Source: Prosthecobacter debontii (GTDB lineage: Bacteria > Verrucomicrobiota > Verrucomicrobiia > Chthoniobacterales > Chthoniobacteraceae). From it: a DNA stretch of 40,372 bases. Of this stretch, positions 17,601 through 26,019 are shown in pieces. Positions within the stretch are counted from its first letter, which is position 1, and every line of letters starts with the position of its first letter. Position numbers and translations under genes: made by a program. Where the stretch lies: the NCBI GenBank assembly GCA_945861385.1, contig CAMAUI010000032.1:1-40372 (forward strand), written 5' to 3'. The notes under the pieces are model-generated. The model worked only from the letters and a program-made list of their open reading frames with translations. It was not told the DNA's origin and did not search any database.

Positions 17601-18638
17601 ATGTCACGGTTCATCGAGACGGTTTTTGAGAAGCTCAAGCGGCACCCGAAGCGGATTGCATTTCCCGAGGGCACCGAGCCCGCCGTGCTGCGCGCGGCAG
17701 GCGAGTTTGCGCGGCTGAAGCTGGGCACGCCGATCCTGCTGGGTCATCGCAAGGAGGTGGAGGCTGCCGCGACGGCGGAGGGCGTGAAGCTCGATCACAT
17801 CGGCATCGTGGACCCGGCGGCCTCGTCGGAACTCGAGAACTTCATCCCGCGCCTGGCGCGCGTCGCCCGCTATCAGGGAATGGCGGCCGACCAGGCGCGT
17901 GAGACGCTGATGAAGCCGAACTATTTTGCCGCGATGATGCTGCAATACAACCTCGTGGACGGCCTCGTGGTCGGCGCGGGACTCACGCCCACGAGCACGC
18001 TGCGGCCGCTCATCACCCTCATCACGCCGCTGCCCGGCGAGCGGATGATCTCGAGCTGCCAGATGCTTGACCTGAGCAACAAACGCTACGGGGAGCGCGG
18101 CGTGATTTTTTTTGCGGACTGCGCCGTGATTCCCGAGCCGACTGTGGAGCAGCTCGCGCACATCGGCATCCAGACCGGGAATGTGTGCCGGCAGCTCACT
18201 GGCAACAAAGCGCGCGTGGCTTTCCTCAGCTTCTCGAACAAGGGCGCCTCGCAACAGCCGGCCGTCCGGAAAATCGCCGCTGCTGCCGCGCTCGCGAAGC
18301 AACAGGCCGCGGAGGCCGGGCTGGAGATGGAAATTGACGGCGAGATGCAGGCGGACACCGCGCTGGTGCCCGACCTCGCGACGATCAAGGCCACCGGCAG
18401 CCTCGTCGCGGGCAAGGCCAACGTGCTCGTCTTCCCCGATCTCAACAGCGCGAACATCGCCGCAAAACTCGTGAGATACCTCGCCGGCGCCGAGGCCTAC
18501 GGCCAGCTCCTGCTCGGGCTCTCGAAGCCCTGCGCCGACCTTTCGCGCGGCGCAGGCGAGGAGGAGATCCTCGGCGTCGCTGCGACCGTCGGCCTCCAGG
18601 CGATCCGCTTTCGCGAACTATATCCGGGGCTCGTGTGA
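17601..18638 (+). CDS. pta: Phosphate acetyltransferase (catalytic domain only)
   Basis: The 345-aa protein from ATG 17601 covers just the PTA/PTB catalytic domain, the short form of phosphotransacetylase, which converts acetyl-CoA and phosphate to acetyl-phosphate and CoA. Recognisable parts are IAFPEGTEPAVLRAAG, NYFAAMMLQYNLVDGLVVGA, RPLITLITPLPGERMISS, FADCAVIPEPTVEQLAHI, VAFLSFSNKGAS, EIDGEMQADTAL and ANVLVFPDLNSANI. The N-terminal regulatory part present in long Pta enzymes is absent here but is encoded by the next gene, whose GTG start overlaps this stop codon. Acetate kinase is not in the window. Confidence 0.93.
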   Translation: MSRFIETVFEKLKRHPKRIAFPEGTEPAVLRAAGEFARLKLGTPILLGHRKEVEAAATAEGVKLDHIGIVDPAASSELENFIPRLARVARYQGMAADQARETLMKPNYFAAMMLQYNLVDGLVVGAGLTPTSTLRPLITLITPLPGERMISSCQMLDLSNKRYGERGVIFFADCAVIPEPTVEQLAHIGIQTGNVCRQLTGNKARVAFLSFSNKGASQQPAVRKIAAAAALAKQQAAEAGLEMEIDGEMQADTALVPDLATIKATGSLVAGKANVLVFPDLNSANIAAKLVRYLAGAEAYGQLLLGLSKPCADLSRGAGEEEILGVAATVGLQAIRFRELYPGLV

Positions 18639-19726
18639 ACAACGTCACGCCGCGCCTTTTCATCGCCGCAACCCAGCAGAACGACGGCAAGACCACCGTG
18701 GCGCTCGGCCTTTTCAACGCCATGCGCAAGGCGCGCGGGCGTGTCGGCTTCATCAAGCCCGTCGGCCAGCGGTTCGCGGACATCGAGGGGAACAAGGTGG
18801 ACGAGGACACGGTGCTCATTGACTCGACGTTCGGCATCGCGACGCCGCTCGGCGACATCAGCCCGATCGCCGTCGAGCCCGAGTTCACGCGCAAATTCAT
18901 CCAGCAGTCGAACACCGACCTCCTCGTGCGGCGCATCCAGAATTCGTTCGACCGCGCGGCGTGGGAGAAGGATTTCGTTTTTATCGAGGGCACGGGCCAC
19001 GCGGGCGTCGGGTCGGTCTTCGACCTCTCCAATGCGCGCGTCGCGAAGCTGCTTGGCGCGAAAGCAATCCTCGTCGCGGAGGGCGGCATCGGACGGCCCA
19101 TTGACGAAGTCGCACTGAACCGCGCGCTTTTTGAAAAGGAGGGCGTGGAATTGCTCGGCGTGATTCTCAACAAGGTGCTGCCTGAAAAATACGAGCATGT
19201 GGTCGAGTTTGCGCGCCGTGGATTCGAGAGGCTCGGCGTCGAGATGTTTGGCGCCATCCCGGCCGACCCCGTGCTCACGCACCCCACGCTCGGGCAGGTG
19301 TGCAAGGCGGTGAAGGGCGAATTCATCAATGCCAGAGTCAGCGCCCGCCGCCTCGCCCGCCGCGTGCTGATCGGCGACATGGAAAGCGGGCACCTTCTCA
19401 AGGACTTCACCCCCGGTACACTCGTGGTCACGCCGGGCGACCGCGAGGACATCCTCGCCACCGCCGCGGCGCTCGTCGGCAGGCACCCTCGCGGGCTTTG
19501 CGGCATCGTGCTCAGCGGCGGCTTCCGCCCGCACGAAAGCGTCATGAAGCTCCTGCACGAGAGCGAACTCCCGGCCATCGCCTCGCCGCTCGACAGCTAC
19601 ACCATAGCCAGCCGCATCCACTCGATGACAATCAAGACGCTGCCCGGCGACACGGAGAAGATCACGCGCATCCAGGAACTCGCCGAGAAGCACGTGGACC
19701 TCGGGCGGCTTCTCGCCCGGCTCTGA
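18635..19726 (+). CDS. BioD-like / DRTGG protein (detached Pta regulatory region)
   Basis: This 363-aa protein starts with GTG at 18635, overlapping the pta stop as GTGA. The first part is a dethiobiotin-synthetase-like P-loop domain (LFIAATQQNDGKTTVALGLF, then FIKPVGQR, and IEGTGHAG as the switch region). A DRTGG domain follows (HLLKDFTPGTLVVTPGDRED, GIVLSGGFRP, PVI-like PAIASPLDSYTIAS). The two domains in this order form the N-terminal half of long Pta proteins such as the E. coli enzyme, where they modulate activity. Here they form a separate polypeptide encoded after the catalytic gene, so a two-subunit phosphotransacetylase is likely. The start is dictated by the overlap; ribosome coupling is inferred. 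Confidence 0.88.
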   Translation: MNNVTPRLFIAATQQNDGKTTVALGLFNAMRKARGRVGFIKPVGQRFADIEGNKVDEDTVLIDSTFGIATPLGDISPIAVEPEFTRKFIQQSNTDLLVRRIQNSFDRAAWEKDFVFIEGTGHAGVGSVFDLSNARVAKLLGAKAILVAEGGIGRPIDEVALNRALFEKEGVELLGVILNKVLPEKYEHVVEFARRGFERLGVEMFGAIPADPVLTHPTLGQVCKAVKGEFINARVSARRLARRVLIGDMESGHLLKDFTPGTLVVTPGDREDILATAAALVGRHPRGLCGIVLSGGFRPHESVMKLLHESELPAIASPLDSYTIASRIHSMTIKTLPGDTEKITRIQELAEKHVDLGRLLARL

Positions 19727-19794
19727 GCGCGCAAGCCCCGCCTTGCCAGCGTTATTGAATTGCCCAGCGCCCTTGCGCGTGCCTTTTCAAATCC

Positions 19795-20898
19795 ATGAAA
19801 ATCACCCGCATCCTCGCCTATCGCGTCGAACTTCCGCTCGTCGAGACCACCTACAAATGGTCCGGCGGAAAATCCGTGACGGTCTTCGACAGCACCATCG
19901 TCCGCGTGGAGACGGACGCGGGGCTCGTGGGCTGCGGCGAGGTGTGTCCGCTTGGGCCGGTCTATCTGCCCGCGTATGCCGAGGGCGTCCGCACGGGATT
20001 GCGCGAGCTGGGGCCGCACTTGCTCGGCGAAGACCCGCGCCAGCTCGCGAAGCTGAATCGCACGATGGACGCCGCGATGAAGGGGCATCCGTACGTGAAA
20101 AGCGGCGTGGACATCGCGTGCTGGGACATCCTCGGCCAGGCGACGGGAATGCCCGTGTGCGAATTGCTCGGCGGGCGCTACGGCGACGACGTGACGCTCT
20201 ACCGCGCCATCTCGCAGGAATCGCCGGACGAGATGGCGGCGAAAGTCGCCGGCTATCGCGCGGAAGGATACCGGCGCTTCCAGCTCAAGGTCGGCGGCGA
20301 TCCGGACACGGACATCGCGCGCATTTTCGCCGTCGCGGAAAAACTCCAGCCGGGCGACCGGCTCGTGGCCGATGCAAACACCGGCTGGGTGCAGCACGAG
20401 GCCGTGCGCGTGGCGAAAGCGGTGCGCGACGTGGACGTGTACATCGAGCAGCCGTGCCTGACGTATGAGGAATGCCTCGCGGTGCGCCGGCAGACGCCGC
20501 ACCCGTTTGTGCTCGATGAGAACATTGACGACCTCGGCGTGCTGCTCCGCGCGAAGGCCGACCTCGCGATGGACGTGGTGAATTTGAAAATCAGCAAGCT
20601 CGGCGGCCTCACGAAGATCCGGCAGGCGCGAGACCTCTGCGTGAGCATGGGAATCGCGATGACGCTCGAGGACACGTGGGGCGGCGACATCGCGACCGCG
20701 GCAATCGCGCACCTCGCGCACAGCACGCCGCCGGAGTTCCTTTTCACGAGCACGGATTTCAACAGCTACGTGACCGTGAGCACCGCCCGCGGCGCCCCGC
20801 AGCGCGTGAATGGCCGCATGTCCGCGGGCACAGCGCCCGGGCTCGGCATCTCGCCCAAAATGGATGTGCTCGGCCCGCCAGTGCTCATCATCGAATGA
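19795..20898 (+). CDS. Mandelate racemase/muconate lactonizing family enzyme, probable cis-3-hydroxyproline dehydratase or proline-betaine epimerase type
   Basis: This 367-aa enolase-superfamily protein has the complete active site of the muconate-lactonizing subgroup. The catalytic lysines are Lys165 (FQLKVGG) and Lys265 ([10 protein letters not shown]); the metal ligands are Asp193 (VADANTGW), Glu218 (YIEQPC) and Asp241 or Glu242 (VLDENID). The N-terminal capping domain shows [25 protein letters not shown], and Trp295-Gly297 lies in the LEDTWGGD strand. These features are known from cis-3-hydroxy-L-proline dehydratases and hydroxyproline-betaine 2-epimerases. The exact substrate cannot be fixed from sequence alone. 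It is 68 bases downstream of the DRTGG gene; an operon is possible but not required. Confidence 0.85.
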   Translation: MKITRILAYRVELPLVETTYKWSGGKSVTVFDSTIVRVETDAGLVGCGEVCPLGPVYLPAYAEGVRTGLRELGPHLLGEDPRQLAKLNRTMDAAMKGHPYVKSGVDIACWDILGQATGMPVCELLGGRYGDDVTLYRAISQESPDEMAAKVAGYRAEGYRRFQLKVGGDPDTDIARIFAVAEKLQPGDRLVADANTGWVQHEAVRVAKAVRDVDVYIEQPCLTYEECLAVRRQTPHPFVLDENIDDLGVLLRAKADLAMDVVNLKISKLGGLTKIRQARDLCVSMGIAMTLEDTWGGDIATAAIAHLAHSTPPEFLFTSTDFNSYVTVSTARGAPQRVNGRMSAGTAPGLGISPKMDVLGPPVLIIE

Positions 20899-20927
20899 CC
20901 GCCGCGATGAAATTCCTCCCCCAAACC

Positions 20928-20938
20928 TGCTTGCACTC
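20928..20938 (+). promoter_or_regulatory. TGCTTGCACTC motif upstream of the DUF6288-like gene
   Basis: The same 11 bases occur at 26546-26556 upstream of the PEP-CTERM LamG gene. Both sites precede genes for secreted proteins (43 and 129 bases before the ATG). It may be part of a promoter. Evidence is limited to two sites. Confidence 0.2.
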
Positions 20939-20981
20939 AAGACGCCCGCTACGCGGCGAATGAGATTCCACAAAACCAGCC

Positions 20982-23405
20982 ATGAAAAAACCACGCATCC
21001 TTTTCACCTTCGCCGTTCTGCTCGGCTTCGCTTCGTCCGCGCTGGCTGCGCCGAAAGACAATCCGATGCCCGATTTTACCAAGGGCGACACGCTGGCCAA
21101 AAACGCGCCGCACGACTGGACGCTCGGGCCGACGGGGGCGCGCGGGTGGATTTTCACCGCGAACGGGCACTCGCATGATGCCCGGCAGATTCTCGTGACG
21201 GAGGTGGCTGCAGGCTCTCCGGCGGATGGCGTGCTCGCGGCGGGTGATGTGATTCTCGGCGTGGATGGGAAGAATTTCGCTGACGATGCGCGCGTGTCTT
21301 TTGCGAAAGCAATCACGGCGGCGGAATCAAAGAATGGCGCGCTGCGGGTGTTGCGCTGGCGTGCGGGGAAGTCGGAGGCGGCGGAGTTGAAGCTCGCGGC
21401 GCTCGGCACCTACAGCGCGACTGCGCCGTATGATTGCGCGAAATCGAAGCGCATCTTCGAGCTGGGCAGCGCGTCGCTGGCGAAACGGATGGCTGACGAG
21501 AAGACCTACACGAAGGGCCTCAATCCGATTCCGCGCGCGCTCAACGGACTCGCGCTGCTCGCGAGCGGCAACAAGGAGTGGCTCCCGCTCTTGAAACGCG
21601 AGGCGCAGTGGGCCGCGGACTTTAAGACGGGCGGCTATCTCTCGTGGTTTTACGGCTACGCGATGGCGCTCGCTGCGGAATACGTGATGGCGACCGGCGA
21701 CCAGTCGGTGATGCCCGGCCTCACGCGGCTCGCACTGGAGACCGCACGCGGGCAGAGCGGCGTCGGCACATGGGGACATCGCTTTGCGCAGCCGGACGGA
21801 AATCTCGGCGGCTACGGCGCGATGAATGCGCCCGGCTTGCCGCTCACCATCGGCATGGTGCTCGCGCGCGAAGCCGGCGTGAAGGATCCCGACCTCGATC
21901 GCGCCATTGCGAAGGCGTCTGGTTTTCTCCGCTGGTATGTGAACAAAGGCGCGGTGCCCTACGGCGACCATCAGCCGTTCCCCGCGCATGAGGACAATGG
22001 CAAGTGCGCCGCCGCCGCGGTGCTCTTCGACCTGCTCGGCGACCGTGAGGCCGCGGAGTTTTTCGCGAAGATGACCACCGCCGCCTACAGCGAGCGCGAG
22101 CGCGGGCACACGGGGAATTATTTCAACGTGCTCTGGGCCATGCAGGGCGTCGCGCGCTGCGGCCCGCTGGCCACCGGCGCGTATCAGCGCGAGCAATCGT
22201 GGTATTACGACCTCGCGCGCCAGTGGGACGCGAGCTGGCGCTACCAAGGCTCGCCCGTCGGCGAGGAGGAAAACAACAACTACACCCGCTGGGACACGAG
22301 CGGCAGCCACTTGCTCGATCACGCGCTGCCGCTGAAAAGCCTGCGCCTCACTGGGAAAAAGCCGTTCACCGTGCCCGCGCTCAATGCCGCGCAAACCGCC
22401 GAGGTCATCGCCGCCGGGCGCGACTTCGCGTATCGCGGCGACGAGAACCGCTACGAAAAACGCACCACCGAGCAGCTATTCACCGGCCTCTCAAGCTGGT
22501 CGCCCTTTGTCCGCCAGCGCTCCGCTGCCGCGCTCGGCAAAAGCGATGGCGACCACCTCCCCGCCCTGCTCAAGCTGCTCGCCGACAAAAATCGCGCCAC
22601 CCGCTACGGCGCGTGCGAAGCCCTCGGCGCACTCGGCCCGCGCGCCGATGCCGCCGCGCCGCAACTCCGCGCCGCGCTCAAGGACACCGACCCGTGGCTG
22701 CAATCCCTCGCCGCCGAATCCATCCCGGCGCTCGGCCCCGAGGCCCGCAAAGCCAGCGTGAGCGACCTGCTCGCGATGACCGTGCGCCCGAACCCCGCCG
22801 ACCCACGCCGCATGGCACAACGCTCCGCCGCCATCGCGCTGTTCTCGAATTATCCCGGCAAGCGCGGCCCGCGCAGCATCCTCGCCGATTCGCTCGAAGG
22901 CGTTGACCGGAAAATGCTCTACCCCGCCGTGCAGGCGCTCCTGCAAAACGAAGACAGCGTCGTCCGCGGCTCCGTCGGCAAATCGCTCAAAGACCTCACC
23001 GACGCCGACCTCATCGCGCTGCTGCCCGCCATCGCCAAAGCCATCGAGCGAATCGCGCCGAGCAACGAAATGTTCGGCGACGGCATCCGCCTCGCCGGCC
23101 TCGATCTCCTCTCGCGCCTGCACATCCGCGAAGGCATGGCCCTCTGCGTGACCGTTGCCGAACCCGCGCGCTGGGGCGCAGGCGACCGCGTGAAGCGATG
23201 CCTCGACTACCTCCCGCGCTACGGCACCCACGCCAAAGCCGTGCTCCCGCAGCTCCGCGAAATGCGCGCCGCCCTCCTCGCGCACGCCCCGCACGCGAAG
23301 CACGCCGCCCTCGTCGAGAAAACCATCGCCGACATCGAGGCCAGCACCGCCACGCCGGAGCTGGTGGGCCTCGCGGAATTCAAAGCGCGCCCCGCCGCAC
23401 GGTAA
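20982..23405 (+). CDS. Secreted DUF6288-like protein with PDZ-like, alpha-barrel and HEAT regions
   Basis: The 807-aa product has a clear signal peptide (ILFTFAVLLGFASSALA-A). Residues about 45-145 look PDZ-like (RGWIFTANGHSHDARQILVTEV, GSPADGVLAAGDVILGVDGK). An alpha-helical toroid-like region follows at about 155-460 (GTWGHRFAQPDGNLGGYGAMN, GHTGNYFNVLWAMQGVARCG, YTRWDTSGSHLLDHA). The C-terminal third consists of HEAT-like helix pairs (FVRQRSAAALG, TRYGACEALGALGPRADAA). This architecture matches the DUF6288 proteins of Planctomycetes and Verrucomicrobia, whose function is unknown. The toroid resembles terpene-cyclase/prenyltransferase folds, but no metal-binding or catalytic set could be assigned. 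The gene probably stands alone; an 83-base gap precedes it. Confidence 0.75.
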   Translation: MKKPRILFTFAVLLGFASSALAAPKDNPMPDFTKGDTLAKNAPHDWTLGPTGARGWIFTANGHSHDARQILVTEVAAGSPADGVLAAGDVILGVDGKNFADDARVSFAKAITAAESKNGALRVLRWRAGKSEAAELKLAALGTYSATAPYDCAKSKRIFELGSASLAKRMADEKTYTKGLNPIPRALNGLALLASGNKEWLPLLKREAQWAADFKTGGYLSWFYGYAMALAAEYVMATGDQSVMPGLTRLALETARGQSGVGTWGHRFAQPDGNLGGYGAMNAPGLPLTIGMVLAREAGVKDPDLDRAIAKASGFLRWYVNKGAVPYGDHQPFPAHEDNGKCAAAAVLFDLLGDREAAEFFAKMTTAAYSERERGHTGNYFNVLWAMQGVARCGPLATGAYQREQSWYYDLARQWDASWRYQGSPVGEEENNNYTRWDTSGSHLLDHALPLKSLRLTGKKPFTVPALNAAQTAEVIAAGRDFAYRGDENRYEKRTTEQLFTGLSSWSPFVRQRSAAALGKSDGDHLPALLKLLADKNRATRYGACEALGALGPRADAAAPQLRAALKDTDPWLQSLAAESIPALGPEARKASVSDLLAMTVRPNPADPRRMAQRSAAIALFSNYPGKRGPRSILADSLEGVDRKMLYPAVQALLQNEDSVVRGSVGKSLKDLTDADLIALLPAIAKAIERIAPSNEMFGDGIRLAGLDLLSRLHIREGMALCVTVAEPARWGAGDRVKRCLDYLPRYGTHAKAVLPQLREMRAALLAHAPHAKHAALVEKTIADIEASTATPELVGLAEFKARPAAR

Positions 23406-23465
23406 CCCAAGTTCGTCAGTTTCGAGGAGTGGATCATGATGGATAGAGGGGGGCGGAGGTTTTAG

Positions 23466-23664
23466 CCCGCATATTTCACAGACGGAGCAGCGCCGAGTGT
23501 AGCGCAGGCTTCCAAGCCTGCTGTATCGCGGATTTCCCAATCCGCGGCGGCTCTGGCAGGCCGGACACCCTGCCGACTTGGAAGTCGGCGACACAGCAGG
23601 CTTGGAAGCCTGCGCTACGCAAGGTTGCGCGCGCGTTGCGGAGAGAGGGTGTGAAATATGCGGG
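23466..23664. repeat. 199-bp nested palindromic element 1 (MITE/REP-like)
   Basis: Outer arms of 15 bp (CCCGCATATTTCACA at 23466-23480 and its perfect complement at 23650-23664) enclose perfect 26-bp arms at 23499-23524 and 23593-23618. Inside are three small hairpins: CGCGGATT/AATCCGCG (23527-23546), GGCAGG/CCTGCC (23555-23574) and GCCGACTT/AAGTCGGC (23572-23589). The 26-bp arms themselves contain the palindromes GCAGGCTT-CC-AAGCCTGC and its mirror. No coding sequence is present. The transcript of either strand would fold into a multi-branched structure. Confidence 0.85.
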
Positions 23665-23688
23665 TTGGTGCCCGTTAAGTAACGCCGC

Positions 23689-24225
23689 ATGAACTTCAAA
23701 TCGCACTGCACTTTTCGACAGAAAAATTGGGGACAGAAAAATATCCGCCTCATTTTTCTGTCCTCAATCTTTCTGTCGTCCATCGCGGGTGTGCAGAAAC
23801 CCGCCGCTTCACCGCGGCTGGTTCTCGACAAAGACACCGGCATCTCGCTACGCGAAGACTTCGATGCGGAGTTGCTTTTCACAGTGCCCGAGTCGCAGGG
23901 CTCGTGGATTGCGATGGCCTTCGACCCGAAGGGGCGGCTTTCCGAGCAATACATGGCGAGCAGCGTGACGCTCAAAGACGTCGGCGCGCTCTCGGGCGGT
24001 CTGATTTTCCGCAACGACAAGGAACTCGCCGTCGCATCGAATCCGTTCGATTTGAACCAGCTCACCAAAGCTCCCGCAGACAAAGTGGAGAGCGTCGAGT
24101 TCTCGCAAGTCTCCATCATGCCTCCGGGAACGATCTCCGGCATGAACCGTGACGAGTTGATGGATCTGATGGCGTACCTGCTCTCCGGCGGAGATGCGCG
24201 GCACAAGGCTTTCAAAAAAGAATGA
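23689..24225 (+). pseudogene. Internally deleted remnant of a PVC-type heme-binding/membrane-bound dehydrogenase protein
   Basis: A 178-codon open frame joins what look like the two ends of a much larger protein. After a leader, GISLREDFDAELLFTVPESQ and SWIAMAFDPKGRL match the N-terminal start of PVC-type heme-binding proteins (usually 'F.ve.Ly.VP...GSWV.l..D.kGRL'). The next residues jump to the typical C-terminal heme-domain ending (LIFRNDKELAVASNPFDLNQ, VSIMPPGTISGMNRDELMDL, MAYLLSGGDARHKAF). The beta-propeller, the HEAT region and the CxxCH heme motif between them are missing. The frame stays open, so a short secreted product is possible, but the family function should be lost. The leader overlaps an inverted repeat. 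There is no clear ribosome-binding site at ATG 23689. Confidence 0.7.
23716..23778. repeat. 27-bp imperfect inverted repeat of GACAGAAAAAT units
   Basis: Left arm 23716-23742 and right arm 23752-23778 pair with two mismatches around a 9-base loop. Each arm carries two copies of a GACAGAAAAAT-like unit. It lies inside the leader-coding part of the heme-protein remnant, where it encodes RQKNWGQKN and the hydrophobic IFLSSIFLSSI. Confidence 0.75.
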
Positions 24226-24354
24226 GTGGACCTTTCGAATCACCCGCTCGGAAATTCGGTGTTCCCGGCGTGGCCGAAGCGGACTCAAAGCCCGCCTCCC
24301 CATCAGAAAAAACAACCTGACTCCAGCACGCTAATACTCAACCATCGCTCACCC

Positions 24355-25455
24355 ATGAAACTCCACATACTCATCACCACCGCCGCATTTCTCACCACCG
24401 CGTTCGCCGCGCCGCCGGAAATCAAACCGCACGACGGCAAGCCTGCTGACATGGCGAAGCCGGTGCAGGTTTTCATTTTGCTCGGGCAGTCGAACATGGT
24501 CGGGCTCGGCAAAGTCGGCGGGCCGGATGGGTCGCTGGAGTTTGCGGTGAAGGAGAAGAAAAAATATCCCTACCTCGTGGACGACGCAGGCGCGTGGGTG
24601 GAGCGGAAGGACGTGCGCTACGCCCGCGTGATGTCGGGGCGCGGCGGCGGGATGCAGCGGTTCAACAACGAGTGGATGACGGTGAAGACGTGCAAGACCA
24701 TCGGGCCGGAGTTCGGCATTGCGCCGCTCGTGGGCGACGCCATTGAGGCGCCGGTGCTCATTTTGAAAAGCTGCATCGGCAATCGCAGCCTGAGTTGGGA
24801 CCTTCTCCCGCCCGGCAGCGAGCGCTTCGAGTTCGTCCTCAAGGACAAGGCGGGCGTGGAAAAGAAAATGGTCTATGCCGGCTACAAGGACAAACCGGAG
24901 TCGTGGGAAATGGATCCCGCCAAGGGCCTCAAGACCGAACCCGCGCCGTGGGTGGACAAGGCCGGCAAGCCGATTGACTGGTATGCCGGCAAGCAGTGGG
25001 ACGACGATCTTTCCTACGCGAAGACCGTGCTCTCCGAACTCGACAAGCACTACCCCGGCGCGACGAAATACGAGGTCGCCGGATTCTTTTTCTGGCAGGG
25101 CGAAAAGGACGCCGGCAATCCCGGACACGCCGCGAAATACGAGAAGAACCTCGTGCATTTCATCAAGTCGGTGCGGAAGGAATTCAACGCGCCGAACGCG
25201 AAGTTCGTGCTCGCGACGATGGGCGAGTCAGCCAAAGGCGGCACCGGCAACGGGGCTCTGGTTCTCGACGCGCATCTCGCCGTGGACGGTGCCACCGGCA
25301 AGTATCCCGAATTCAAAGGCAACGTCGCCACCATCTACACCAACCCGATGGCGCAAGGCGGCAGCGGCAACGGCCACTACGGCGGCAAGGCCGAAGTCTA
25401 TATGGATGTCGGCGAAGCGATGGGCCGCGCGATGGTGGAACTGCTGAAGAAATAG
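24355..25455 (+). CDS. Secreted SGNH-type carbohydrate acetylesterase (SASA family)
   Basis: The 366-aa protein from ATG 24355 begins with a signal peptide (LHILITTAAFLTTAFA-A). An in-frame start further upstream (24226) would bury that signal and is not used here. The block I motif FILLGQSNMVG (nucleophile Ser46) is the hallmark of the sialate O-acetylesterase-related (SASA/DUF303) SGNH hydrolases. Later motifs are FFFWQGEKDAGN (the usual 'W.QGE.D' block) and GNGHYGGKAEVYMDVGEAMG with the probable catalytic His. These enzymes remove acetyl groups from plant or animal glycans outside the cytoplasm. The gene follows the heme-protein remnant and precedes a transposase-like remnant, so it lies in an eroded region but appears intact. 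Confidence 0.87.
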   Translation: MKLHILITTAAFLTTAFAAPPEIKPHDGKPADMAKPVQVFILLGQSNMVGLGKVGGPDGSLEFAVKEKKKYPYLVDDAGAWVERKDVRYARVMSGRGGGMQRFNNEWMTVKTCKTIGPEFGIAPLVGDAIEAPVLILKSCIGNRSLSWDLLPPGSERFEFVLKDKAGVEKKMVYAGYKDKPESWEMDPAKGLKTEPAPWVDKAGKPIDWYAGKQWDDDLSYAKTVLSELDKHYPGATKYEVAGFFFWQGEKDAGNPGHAAKYEKNLVHFIKSVRKEFNAPNAKFVLATMGESAKGGTGNGALVLDAHLAVDGATGKYPEFKGNVATIYTNPMAQGGSGNGHYGGKAEVYMDVGEAMGRAMVELLKK

Positions 25456-25456
25456 G

Positions 25457-25882
25457 CAGGCTGGAAAGCTGACGCTGTTCACCTCATGGGCGGGTCGTGG
25501 GATTAGCCGAGAAACGATCACGAGCCGGCCCGCGCTGCTGAGCGGAGTCGGGCGCTTGCTGCGGCACGGCGGGCAGCGCACGGTGAAAGTGAGTTTGCAG
25601 CACGAAAAAGCGGGGATCATCGGCGAAGCCATCCGTGCCGTGAGCAACACCCTGGCGCGAGTGAACGCCATCGCGGAGCGATGGACCATCGAGCAACGCT
25701 GGACGCTGCTGCTCACCTACATTCTGAGACGCTGGCTGGGCGGAAAATGGCTCGGAGACCGCCCGCTTGCTCTCCGGCTGATCGCCGCGCAAATCCGCCT
25801 TTCAACCCCCGCCCCGCTCACTTCCAAACCATCGCGGCTCGATCCCCATTCACGTTTTTATGGTAAAGGTGCACAACCCTGA
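25457..25882 (+). pseudogene. Probable transposase C-terminal remnant
   Basis: One reading frame, open from within the preceding gene's end, encodes a basic helical segment (SRPALLSGVGRLLRHGG, RTVKVSLQHEK, RVNAIAERWTIEQRW, TLLLTYILRRWLGGKWLG). It resembles the C-terminal tail of DDE transposases of the IS1380/IS4 kind, which have 'GR..RHG....vkl......' followed by leucine-rich helices. No catalytic domain, start codon or terminal inverted repeats can be seen, so it would be a 3' fragment. The family assignment is from pattern memory and is uncertain; it could be a shadow frame. Confidence 0.4.
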
Positions 25883-25895
25883 AACCGCGGGCGCC

Positions 25896-25964
25896 TCAGC
25901 GTCCCGTCCCGCGACCCTGCAGCGCCGCCGTTTCGTCGGGCGTGATTAGAATCAGGTCCAGCGA
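25896..25964 (-). pseudogene. 3' end remnant of a ThuA-type gene
   Basis: The minus strand ends with the peptide ITPDETAALQGRGTGR and stop TGA at 25896-25898. The intact ThuA-like gene at 29372-30169 ends TPEETAALQGRGTGR and stop. The DNA is also alike (CCTCAGCGTCCCGTCC in both, then CTGCAGCGCCGC). Upstream of about 20 codons the similarity is lost. This looks like the surviving tail of a paralogous gene, about 3.5 kb from the complete copy. Confidence 0.6.
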
Positions 25965-26019
25965 CGGGAGCAGACGGGCGTGATTGAATTCAGGACCGGA
26001 AGCGGCCGGTGGGCGGCAG

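Noticed and set aside
18442-19693. Two long frames antisense to the BioD-like/DRTGG gene
   Set aside because: Neither has recognisable motifs, and both oppose a strongly supported gene coupled to pta.
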